A DNA stretch of 64,000 nucleotides from Pseudomonadota bacterium (lineage in GTDB: Bacteria; Pseudomonadota; Gammaproteobacteria; Burkholderiales; Rhodocyclaceae): positions 62,001 through 126,000 of the forward strand of contig QQUN01000027.1 in assembly GCA_008501585.1 (NCBI GenBank), in the 5' to 3' direction. Below, piece by piece: positions 52,592 to 59,873 of the stretch. A model generated the notes under the pieces. That model saw nothing but the letters and a program-made list of their open reading frames with translations. It searched no databases and was not told where the DNA came from. Each line of letters opens with the position of its first letter. Positions within the stretch are counted from its first letter, which is position 1. The translations under genes were made by a program, and so were the position numbers.

Positions 52592-53130
52592 TCGCGCACC
52601 GGCCGCTTCGACAGTTTTCGCTGCAGTGTCCGTCGGTGCATCTTGAGTGCCCGAGCGGTTGCCGAGATGTTGCCCTGGTGTTCGGCCAGCACGCGCTGGA
52701 TATGCTCCCATTCGAGCCGGTCAACCGACATCGGCTCCAGCGGCGCCTCGTCGGCCGGTGTGCCGACGGCGTCGGTGAGGGCGCGCAGGATGCTTTCGGC
52801 GTCGGCGGGTTTGGCCAGATACTGGTGCGCGCCAAGCTTGATGGCGTCGACGGCGGTCGTGATGCTGGCGTAGCCGGTGAGGACCACGATCCGGGTGTCC
52901 GGCCGCAGTTCTTGCAACGGCGCGATCAGCGGGAGGCCGGAACTGCCGGCAAGATTGAGGTCGAGGATCACCGCGTCCGGGCGGTGACGCCGCATTTCCT
53001 GCAAGGCGCTGGTGGCGTCGTGGGCGCCGATGCACTCGATGCCATGCAATGCCAGCGTACGGCACAGGATGCGGTTGAAGGCCGGATCATCGTCGATGAC
53101 CAGCGCGGTCTGGATGCCAGGTGTCGTCAT
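52588..53130 (-). CDS. regA: Redox response regulator, RegA/PrrA/ActR type
   Basis: A 180-residue regulator. The receiver has DDD at 13-15, phospho-acceptor Asp57 in VILDLNL and Lys107 in YLAKPAD. The C-terminal Fis-like helix-turn-helix is WEHIQRVLAEHQGNISATAR, then LKMHRRTLQRKL, the RegA-family signature. It overlaps the kinase stop (ATGA). RegA-type regulators control respiration, carbon fixation and denitrification genes in response to redox state; targets here are not known. Confidence 0.92.
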   Translation of the reverse strand: MTTPGIQTALVIDDDPAFNRILCRTLALHGIECIGAHDATSALQEMRRHRPDAVILDLNLAGSSGLPLIAPLQELRPDTRIVVLTGYASITTAVDAIKLGAHQYLAKPADAESILRALTDAVGTPADEAPLEPMSVDRLEWEHIQRVLAEHQGNISATARALKMHRRTLQRKLSKRPVRE

Positions 53131-54407
53131 GGGTTCAGAAGGGGCAGGTTGACGGTCGTGATGGTACCGCCGCCAGCGCGGGCGGCGTACTGTAGCGTGC
53201 CGCCGAAGGCTTCGATGGCACCCAGGCTCAGCAGCAGGCCGATGCCGAGGCCGTCGCGGCCGGGGTCGCGTTGCGCCGGTGCGTGATGCAGGGTATTGAG
53301 GATGTCCGCCGGAATGCCCGGCCCGCGGTCCAGGATGTCCAGCGTGAACCGGTCGCCGTTGCGGCGGGCTTCGATGGCAACATGCCTGTCGGGCGACGCC
53401 GTGGCGGCATTGTTGATGAGGTTGTGCACGGCCTGGGTCAGCGATTGGTCGGCGACCATCCGCAAGGCGCCTAGCGGCGCCGTGTCGCTGCAGTCGATCG
53501 AGACATCGGGGCGCTGCGATTCGACGGTCATGACCAGATCGTCCAGCCAGTCGGCCACGTCGAGCGCGCCGCCGGCTTCGACCCTCGCCTGGCCGCCCGA
53601 AGCCGTCAGTCGCGAGAGGATCGCCCGGCAGTGGCCGATCTGCTGGGCCATGATGCCGAGATCCTCGCGGGTTTCGGGGTCGTCGCAGCATTGTGCCTGC
53701 AGATTGTCGAGGATGAGCCGCATGGTGCCCAGCGGGGTACCCATCTCGTGGGCCGCGCCGGCGGCGAGGTTGGCCATGGCGACGATGCGCTCATTGCGCA
53801 GCCGGCGTTCCCGCGCTTGTGCCAGGGCCAGGTCACGGGCGCGTACGGCGGCAGTCATGCGCGAGACGTACCAGGTAATCACCAGCGCGGAGACGGCAAA
53901 GGTGCCCCACATGCCCGCCAGGTGCCAGTCAATGGCGCGGGTCGGGTCGGCCAGGCCCAGCGGCTGGTGGTAGATCCACAGCAGGGAGTACACGCCCACG
54001 GAGACGAGCGCCAGCAGCCAGGTCTGCATCACCGGCAGCACAGCCGCGCCGACGGCGATCAGCGGCAGGAAGAGCGAAATGAGCGGATTGGTGGCGCCGC
54101 CGGTGAGGTAGAGCACGGCGCTCCAGGCCGCCAGGTCGATCAGCAGCTCGAGCAGCAGACTCCACGGACCGGGCTCGTCGCCCGGGCGCAGAAGCCGCCG
54201 GGTGAGCAGATTCCACAGCCCCAGCGTGGCTGCAATCAACAGAATCGGGACGGCGGGGATCCGGATGCTCAGCGCCGGCGCCGCGCCAACCGCGAGCACC
54301 AGCATGGCCAGCACGGTGTACCAGCGCAGGGAGATGAGCCGCGTGAGCGGGTTGCCGCCGGGACGGGGGGGGCGTGGGCTGGACACGGAGGCAGGCGGGG
54401 TGTGCAT
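53127..54407 (-). CDS. regB: Redox sensor histidine kinase, RegB/PrrB type
   Basis: A 426-residue membrane kinase with about six N-terminal spans. The ubiquinone-sensing box GGATNPLISLFLPL (103-116), the H-box with His220 in AAGAAHEMGTPLGTM, and the RegB box with redox-active Cys260 (IGHCRAILSRL) are all visible, followed by N and G boxes (NLINNAATASP, DRGPGIP, DGLGIGLLLS). It sits in an operon with regA and hslR, and divergent from a copper chaperone for cytochrome oxidase assembly. Confidence 0.92.
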   Translation of the reverse strand: MHTPPASVSSPRPPRPGGNPLTRLISLRWYTVLAMLVLAVGAAPALSIRIPAVPILLIAATLGLWNLLTRRLLRPGDEPGPWSLLLELLIDLAAWSAVLYLTGGATNPLISLFLPLIAVGAAVLPVMQTWLLALVSVGVYSLLWIYHQPLGLADPTRAIDWHLAGMWGTFAVSALVITWYVSRMTAAVRARDLALAQARERRLRNERIVAMANLAAGAAHEMGTPLGTMRLILDNLQAQCCDDPETREDLGIMAQQIGHCRAILSRLTASGGQARVEAGGALDVADWLDDLVMTVESQRPDVSIDCSDTAPLGALRMVADQSLTQAVHNLINNAATASPDRHVAIEARRNGDRFTLDILDRGPGIPADILNTLHHAPAQRDPGRDGLGIGLLLSLGAIEAFGGTLQYAARAGGGTITTVNLPLLNP

Positions 54408-54524
54408 TGTGTTCCATTATGGCGGAAGTGCCACGGTGGCGCCGTGGTGCGACGAACTGCCGCAGCGCCCCCCGGCCCGCTTTGGAGTAGGCTTTTGCGC
54501 GATAAATCGAGCGGAGAACCCCGT

Positions 54525-54992
54525 ATGAAGAACGCAAGAGATCTGATCGCCACCGTGTTGCTGGCCTGTACCACCGCGGTTGCCACGGCGGGCGAGGTGA
54601 CCGTCAGTGAGCCCTGGGTCCGCGGCACCGTCGCCGCGCAGCAGGCCACGGGCGCCTTCATGGGCCTGACCGCGGCCAAGCCGATGCGTCTGGTCGGGGC
54701 CAGCAGCCCGGTCACCCCCACGGTGGAGGTGCACGAGATGCGCATGGAAAACGATGTGATGAAGATGCGCCAGGTGGCCGGCATCGATCTGCCCGCCGGG
54801 CAGCCGGTGGCGCTCAAGCCGGGTGGCTACCACATCATGCTGATGGGGCTGACCGCCCCGCTGTCGCCGGGCATGAACGTGCCGATGACGCTCACCTTCG
54901 AAGCGGCCGACGGCTCGCGCGAGACGGTCGAGATCGAGGCGCCGGTGCGTGCGCTGGCCTCGCCGGCGATGAAACACGGCGGCGCTCACTGA
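54525..54992 (+). CDS. Periplasmic copper chaperone PCu(A)C
   Basis: A 155-residue exported protein (signal DLIATVLLACTTAVATAG). The copper motif H-x10-M-x21-H-x-M is exact: His70, Met81, His103 and Met105. These proteins deliver Cu(I) to the CuA or CuB site of cytochrome oxidases. GGAG upstream of ATG 54525. It is divergent from regB across 117 bases, so the redox regulator may control it (inference). Confidence 0.93.
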   Translation: MKNARDLIATVLLACTTAVATAGEVTVSEPWVRGTVAAQQATGAFMGLTAAKPMRLVGASSPVTPTVEVHEMRMENDVMKMRQVAGIDLPAGQPVALKPGGYHIMLMGLTAPLSPGMNVPMTLTFEAADGSRETVEIEAPVRALASPAMKHGGAH

Positions 54993-55027
54993 CAATAGGC
55001 TGTCCGGCCGTCGCGCCGGTAGTGTCG

Positions 55028-55050
55028 AAGCCGCCTGCGGGCGGCTTTTT
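55028..55050 (+). terminator. Intrinsic terminator after the copper chaperone
   Basis: GCCGCC, loop TGCG, GGCGGC, then five T, with AA before the stem. Confidence 0.85.
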
Positions 55051-55120
55051 CACGCCAGCGACATAGGCTGTCACGCAGACGGGGTATCATCCGGCCTGGC
55101 TTCATTGTGGAGATTCAGGC

Positions 55121-56140
55121 ATGGCATGCATTCTCGTCACGGGCGGCGCTGGCTACATCGGTTCGCACACCTGTGTGGCGCTGCTGGCCGCCGGGCATCA
55201 GGTGGTGGTGGTCGACAACTACAGCAACAGCAAGCCGCAGGCGCTGGCCCGTGTGGCGCAGATCGCCGGTCGGTCGGTTGATGCGGTCCATGCCGTTGAT
55301 ATCCGCGACCGCGACGCGCTGAGCGCGGTGTTTGCCGCGCATCCGGTGGACGCAGTGATCCACTTCGCCGGGCTGAAAGCGGTGGGCGAGTCGGTGCAGC
55401 TGCCCCGCGCGTACTACGACAACAACGTGGCCGGCACCCTGGTGCTGCTCGATGTGATGGCCGCGCATGGCGTCAAGCGCATGGTCTTCAGCTCGTCGGC
55501 CACGGTGTATGGCGACCCGGCCAGCGTGCCGATCCGCGAGGATTTCCCGACCGGGCCGACCAACCCCTATGGCCGCACCAAGTGGATGCTGGAGTTCATC
55601 CTGCAGGATGTGGCCGCTGCCGATGCCGAGTGGGCGATGGCGCTGCTGCGTTATTTCAACCCCGTGGGCGCCCACCCCTCGGGCCTGATCGGCGAAGACC
55701 CCAACGGCATCCCGAACAACCTGATGCCCTATGTCAGCCAGGTCGCGGTCGGCAAGTTGCGGGAACTGAGCGTGTTTGGAGATGATTACGCGACCGTTGA
55801 TGGCACCGGCGTGCGCGACTACATCCACGTGGTCGATCTCGCCGTCGGCCATGTCCGGGCGGTCGAGCGCCTGATGCGGGGCGCCGGCGTGCTGACGCTC
55901 AACCTGGGCACCGGGCGGGGCTACAGCGTGCTCGAGGTGGTCAAGGCCTTCGAGCAGGCCTCGGGCCGGCCCGTGCCCTACCGGATTGCGCCGCGGCGTG
56001 CGGGCGACATTGCCCAGTGCTACGCCGATCCGGCGCGGGCCGAGGCCGAGCTGGGCTGGCGGGCCGAGCATGACCTGGCCGCCATGTGCGTCGACGCCTG
56101 GCGCTGGCAGTCGGGCAACCCGGACGGCTACGGCGGATAA
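55121..56140 (+). CDS. galE: UDP-glucose 4-epimerase
   Basis: A 339-residue extended short-chain dehydrogenase. NAD-binding VTGGAGYIGSHT at 6-17, the catalytic triad SSSATVYG with Tyr150 and Lys154 in NPYGRTK, and substrate-binding RYFNPVGAHPSG and TGVRDYIHVVDLA are intact. It interconverts UDP-glucose and UDP-galactose for surface polysaccharides. No other sugar genes are adjacent. Confidence 0.96.
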   Translation: MACILVTGGAGYIGSHTCVALLAAGHQVVVVDNYSNSKPQALARVAQIAGRSVDAVHAVDIRDRDALSAVFAAHPVDAVIHFAGLKAVGESVQLPRAYYDNNVAGTLVLLDVMAAHGVKRMVFSSSATVYGDPASVPIREDFPTGPTNPYGRTKWMLEFILQDVAAADAEWAMALLRYFNPVGAHPSGLIGEDPNGIPNNLMPYVSQVAVGKLRELSVFGDDYATVDGTGVRDYIHVVDLAVGHVRAVERLMRGAGVLTLNLGTGRGYSVLEVVKAFEQASGRPVPYRIAPRRAGDIAQCYADPARAEAELGWRAEHDLAAMCVDAWRWQSGNPDGYGG

Positions 56141-56215
56141 GGGCGGTGTGCGGGGTGCTGGACGTCGCCAAGGCCTGCGCTTATGATGCGTTTTGTTTTT
56201 GCACAAAAGTAAATC

Positions 56216-56692
56216 ATGACCGCATCTGTCTCCAGCGCGACCACGCATGAAGCCCTTCGTCTGTTCCGCGCCATCTACGCGGCCGTACGCCATCACCTGC
56301 AGAGTATCGAGCGGCGCTGCGGTGCCAGCGGTGCGCAGGTGTGGGCGCTGGCCCTGCTTGCGCGTCAGCCGGGCATGCGGGTGACCGAGCTGGCCGACGC
56401 CATGGCGATTCACCCGTCGACGGCCAGCAACCTGCTGGCCAAGGCCGAAAAGGCCGGCCTGTTGCGTCGCGAGCGTTCACAGGCCGACCAGCGGGTGGTC
56501 AAGCTCTACCTGACCGAGTCGGGCAGCGATACGCTGGCGAAGGCGCCCGAGCCGGTCGCCGGGCTGCTGCCCGATGCGTTGGCCCGGCTGCCGCAGGATG
56601 TCCTCCTGCGCCTCAGTGGCGACCTGCACACGCTGGCCAAAAGCATGGCGGTGCAGGAAGATGCCGCCGGCCGGCCGTTTTCCGACCTCTGA
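56216..56692 (+). CDS. MarR family transcriptional regulator
   Basis: A 158-residue winged-helix regulator: VTELADAMAIHPSTASNLLAKAEKAGL as recognition region in outline and a wing RRERSQADQRVVKLYLTESG. A short inverted element TTTTG/CAAAA lies just upstream of the start (about 56193-56210). The downstream antiporter begins 24 bases after the stop, so the regulator may control it. Confidence 0.92.
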   Translation: MTASVSSATTHEALRLFRAIYAAVRHHLQSIERRCGASGAQVWALALLARQPGMRVTELADAMAIHPSTASNLLAKAEKAGLLRRERSQADQRVVKLYLTESGSDTLAKAPEPVAGLLPDALARLPQDVLLRLSGDLHTLAKSMAVQEDAAGRPFSDL

Positions 56693-56716
56693 GCAACGCG
56701 CCGCGCGTTCGCCGCC

Positions 56717-57994
56717 ATGACCTGGCCGTTCCTGCCCGCGTGGCCGCCCGATTTCAACGGCTTTGTCCTGTTCGGCCTGCTCATGCTCGCCGGCCTGGTG
56801 GGCGGCGAGCTGGCGCATCGTAGCGGCTTTCTGCCCCGCATTACCGGCTTCATCGCCATCGGTTTCGTCCTCGGCCCGAGCGTGGCCGGCCTGGTCACCC
56901 CGGAAATGCTCGACGGGGCGCAGGTGTTTGTGGATGTTGCGCTGGGCCTGATCCTGTTCCAGCTCGGGCGGCTGCTCGACCTGTCGCTTGCCTGGCGCGA
57001 GCGGCCGTTGCTGGCAGCGGCAGTGGCGGAGGCCGGCCTGGCCTTTGCCGCGGTGTTCCTGGTCCTGATGCAGTTCGACATCGCACCCATCCAGGCCGCC
57101 GTGGCTGCGGCCATCGGCATTTCGTCATCACCGGCGGTGGTGCTGCTGGTGGTGCGCGAACTCGGCGCCAAGGGGCCGCTGACCGATCGCAGCCTGATGC
57201 TGGTGGCGATGAACAACATCTTCTCCTTCCTCGCCTATACGGCCTTGCTGCCGTTCATCCATTACGCGCACAACTCGGGCTGGGAGGTCGCCGTGCTCGA
57301 GCCGCTCTATGTGCTGGGCGTGTCGGTGGGGATCGCCGGCGTGTTTTCGTGGTTGCTGCTGCAGCTGGCGCGCTTGCTGCCGAAGGAGGAGACCACGCAG
57401 TTTGCGTTGCTGATCGGCATGATCGTCGGCACCGTCGGCGTGGCGCAGCTGGCCAATGCGTCGATGCTGCTGAGCCTGCTGGCGCTGGGCGTCATGACAC
57501 GCAATCTGGATCGCCAGTCGCATGTGCTGCCCGTGGATTTTGGCAGCGGCGGCGAGATTTTCTTTGTCATCCTGTTCGTGGTGGCCGGCGCGCGCCTGCA
57601 CCTGTCCGATCTGAGCTCGGCTGGCTTCGCTGCGGTGGCGTTCGTGCTCGCGCGTTTCGCGGGCAAGAGCCTCGGGGTGATGATCCTGACCCGCGGCGGG
57701 CTGGACGTGCGCCAGTCGGCGCTGACCGGCCTGACCCTGGTGCCCATGGCCGGCATGGCGATCGGGCTCACGCAGATGACGGCGGCGCGCTACCCGGAAT
57801 TCGCCGCGACCTTGTCGGCCATCGTGCTGGGCGCTATCGTCATTCTCGAAACGATCGGGCCGGTGCTGACCGAGTACGCCCTCAAGCGCAGCGGTGAAGT
57901 CCCCAGCCCCGATGCGCGCGCCGACGCCGCCGATGGCCCGCCCATGAGCCGGCCGCCGGCGTCGCCAGACCAGCCGGAGGGCGGTGATGCGTAA
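56717..57994 (+). CDS. CPA2-type cation:proton antiporter (Kef-like membrane domain)
   Basis: A 425-residue inner-membrane protein with about 12-13 spans (GFLPRITGFIAIGFVLGPS, VFVDVALGLILFQLGRLLDL, SPAVVLLVVREL, LVPMAGMAIGLTQM). It corresponds to the Na+/H+ exchanger domain of KefB-like proteins but has no C-terminal TrkA-N/RCK nucleotide-binding domain. It is likely to exchange K+ or Na+ for H+. Overlaps the next gene by 8 bases. Confidence 0.88.
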   Translation: MTWPFLPAWPPDFNGFVLFGLLMLAGLVGGELAHRSGFLPRITGFIAIGFVLGPSVAGLVTPEMLDGAQVFVDVALGLILFQLGRLLDLSLAWRERPLLAAAVAEAGLAFAAVFLVLMQFDIAPIQAAVAAAIGISSSPAVVLLVVRELGAKGPLTDRSLMLVAMNNIFSFLAYTALLPFIHYAHNSGWEVAVLEPLYVLGVSVGIAGVFSWLLLQLARLLPKEETTQFALLIGMIVGTVGVAQLANASMLLSLLALGVMTRNLDRQSHVLPVDFGSGGEIFFVILFVVAGARLHLSDLSSAGFAAVAFVLARFAGKSLGVMILTRGGLDVRQSALTGLTLVPMAGMAIGLTQMTAARYPEFAATLSAIVLGAIVILETIGPVLTEYALKRSGEVPSPDARADAADGPPMSRPPASPDQPEGGDA

Positions 57995-58286
57995 TGTGCT
58001 GTTGACGGTGTCGGTGGTTCTGGCCGCAGTCTTCATGCTGCAGAACTTTCATTCCATCGAACTGAGCTTTGTGGTCTGGCACTTCCAGACGACGGTGGCG
58101 ATGGCCTTGCTGTGGGCCGTCGTGCTCGGTGGCGTGATCGGTGTGCTGGCCATGCTGCCGTGGACCTTGCGGACACGGCGGGAGGCGCGCCACATTCGCC
58201 AGCAGCTGGACGCCGCGGCCGCCTTGCCCAAGCCGCCGGCCGCGCCGGACCCTCGCGCCGCCCATCCTCCGGCGCGGCCGCGATGA
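57987..58286 (+). CDS. LapA-like small membrane protein
   Basis: A 99-residue protein with two transmembrane segments (NVLLTVSVVLAAVFMLQN, and AMALLWAVVLGGVIGVLAML), an intervening IELSFVVWHFQTTV typical of the LapA domain, and a Pro/Ala-rich cytoplasmic tail. LapA-family proteins accompany lipopolysaccharide assembly factors. GGAGG is 6 bases before ATG 57987. Co-transcribed with the antiporter. Confidence 0.8.
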   Translation: MRNVLLTVSVVLAAVFMLQNFHSIELSFVVWHFQTTVAMALLWAVVLGGVIGVLAMLPWTLRTRREARHIRQQLDAAAALPKPPAAPDPRAAHPPARPR

Positions 58287-58393
58287 ATGCTCAGCGCGGC
58301 TGGTCGCAGCCTCTGCGGATCGTTGGCAGGACCGGTGTGTCGCCAATGCGCATCGCTGGGCGGCGTCGGCGACGGTCGTGGTGGGGGACTGCC

Positions 58394-58421
58394 TGAACCT
58401 ACCAGTTTGAACCTACCAGTT
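58394..58421. repeat. Tandem 14-bp duplication at the end of a small gene
   Basis: TGAACCTACCAGTT occurs twice in a row (58394-58407, 58408-58421). On the reverse strand this duplicates the final Asn-Trp-stop codons of the 103-residue gene that ends at 58413. Confidence 0.9.
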
Positions 58422-58724
58422 GCGGCGAATGCGGTTGCGGTGCTGGACGTCGCTGGGCAGCAGTTTCTGCATGGCTTCCAGGCGCTGTTCGAGCATCCTG
58501 GCGGCTTCGTCGAAGGTGCTGCGATTGAGTTGTGGTAGCTCGCTCTGGCGGGCAATGAGGCGGGCGAACAGCTCGATGTGATGCTTGCGCTGCTGGCTGT
58601 CTGCCGGCAGGAATACGCCGAGGCTGGCCTTTTCGAGCGTGTCGAGTACCTTCAGCCGGCGCTCGACGCGGCGCAGATAGCGGCTTTGTGGGTCCTGGGC
58701 GACAGACGGTGACGGATCCGGCAT
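58413..58724 (-). CDS. Conserved-looking small protein of unknown function
   Basis: A 103-residue soluble, charged protein I do not recognise. It starts at 58724 with GAGGAG about 8 bases upstream. The sequence is mainly helical and rich in Arg, Glu and Leu (RYLRRVERRLKVLDTLEK, AARMLEQRLEAMQKLLP), with no signal peptide, membrane segment or obvious catalytic motif. Codon use and a good ribosome-binding site support it as a real gene. It converges on the LapA-like gene and follows the DJ-1/PfpI gene on the same strand. Confidence 0.65.
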   Translation of the reverse strand: MPDPSPSVAQDPQSRYLRRVERRLKVLDTLEKASLGVFLPADSQQRKHHIELFARLIARQSELPQLNRSTFDEAARMLEQRLEAMQKLLPSDVQHRNRIRRNW

Positions 58725-58870
58725 GGCGGGTCTCCTCGGTGCGGAAGTCGGCAGACATCGGCCCCGGTGCGGGGCGACCGACGCGTCGAAACTAGCACAA
58801 AGGCCGGGCGGCCGGCGCCGTGTTCCCGCTGCCCGGCCGGCGGGGGGCGCCGGCCGGGGGCATGGCGCGT

Positions 58871-59452
58871 TCAGGCGTGGTGGATGCTCGTGCCGAGCAG
58901 GGCCAGGAATTGCGCGATCCACTGCGGATGGGCGGGCCAGGCGGGGGCGGAAACCAGGTTGCCGTCGGTCATGGCGGCGTCGACCGCGATCCCCTCATAG
59001 TGGCCGCCGGCGGCGCGCACATCGGGCCCGCAGGCCGGGTAGGCCGTGCAGTGCCTGCCGCGCAGCACATCCGCCGCGGCAAGCACCTGCAGGCCGTGGC
59101 ACACCGCGGCAATCGGCTTTTTGGCCTGGTCGAAGTGGCGCACGATATCGAGCACGCGCGCGTTGAGCCGGATGTATTCGGGCGCCCGCCCGCCGGGGAT
59201 GCACAGGCCGTCGTAGTCGGCCGGATCGATGGCGTCGAAGCTGGCGTTGAGGGTGAAGTTGTGGCCGCGCTTCTCGGTGTAGGTCTGGTCGCCCTCGAAA
59301 TCGTGGATGGCGGTGGCGATCTGCTCGCCCGCCTGTTTGTCGGGGCAGACGGCATGCACCGTGTAGCCGACGGCGAGCAGGGCCTGGAAGGGCACCATCA
59401 GCTCATAGTCTTCAACGAAATCGCCGGCCAGAATCAGAATCTTGCGTGTCAT
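58871..59452 (-). CDS. DJ-1/PfpI family protein
   Basis: A 193-residue class I glutamine-amidotransferase-like protein. The nucleophile elbow is AAVCHGLQ with Cys118-His119; the acidic partner is in [16 protein letters not shown] (Glu14/Glu17), and [15 protein letters not shown] is the family's conserved loop. Relatives act as protein/nucleotide deglycases or intracellular proteases; the activity is not assigned here. Start at 59452 with AGGAGGAG upstream. Confidence 0.92.
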   Translation of the reverse strand: MTRKILILAGDFVEDYELMVPFQALLAVGYTVHAVCPDKQAGEQIATAIHDFEGDQTYTEKRGHNFTLNASFDAIDPADYDGLCIPGGRAPEYIRLNARVLDIVRHFDQAKKPIAAVCHGLQVLAAADVLRGRHCTAYPACGPDVRAAGGHYEGIAVDAAMTDGNLVSAPAWPAHPQWIAQFLALLGTSIHHA

Positions 59453-59568
59453 TGGGATCTCCTCCTGAAGGTGGGTGCCGCGCGGCAATGACATCGCCGC
59501 GACGGCAACTACACTGTAGGGAGTCGACGGCGCGTCGGGGTAGTAGCGCGGTGCTACAAGGAGAGGCT

Positions 59569-59865
59569 ATGTGCAATCTGTATTCCGGCCAGGATCCGGC
59601 CAGCTATGAAACCGTGAAGCGGTCGGTTCGCCTCAACGGCCATGTGACCAGCGTGGCGCTGGAGCGGCAGTTCTGGGACATCCTGGAGCGCCTGGCGGCG
59701 ACCGAAGGCTTCAGCCTGGCGCAGTTTCTTGCCCGGCTGCACGATGAGCACCTGGCGCGGCATGGCGATGTCAGCAACTTCTCGTCGCTGCTGCGGGTGG
59801 CTTGCACCATTTACCTGGGCCGGGGTGAGCGTGCCTCTGGCGAGGTGTCGGCCGAAGCGGCCTGA
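59569..59865 (+). CDS. Ribbon-helix-helix domain protein
   Basis: A 98-residue protein. Residues 18-75 resemble the RHH_4-type ribbon-helix-helix domain: KRSVRLNGHVTSVALERQFWD, then FSLAQFLARLHDE and NFSSLLRVACTIYL. It is probably a small dimeric DNA-binding protein. AAGGAGAGG precedes ATG 59569. It converges on a GGDEF/EAL gene and is divergent from the DJ-1/PfpI gene; targets are unknown. Confidence 0.8.
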   Translation: MCNLYSGQDPASYETVKRSVRLNGHVTSVALERQFWDILERLAATEGFSLAQFLARLHDEHLARHGDVSNFSSLLRVACTIYLGRGERASGEVSAEAA

Positions 59866-59873
59866 GCGGCGGT

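Noticed and set aside
54202-54528. A + strand open frame in the regB-PCu(A)C divergent region
   Set aside because: It mostly covers the start of regB antisense and has no ribosome-binding site; the interval is better explained as a promoter region.
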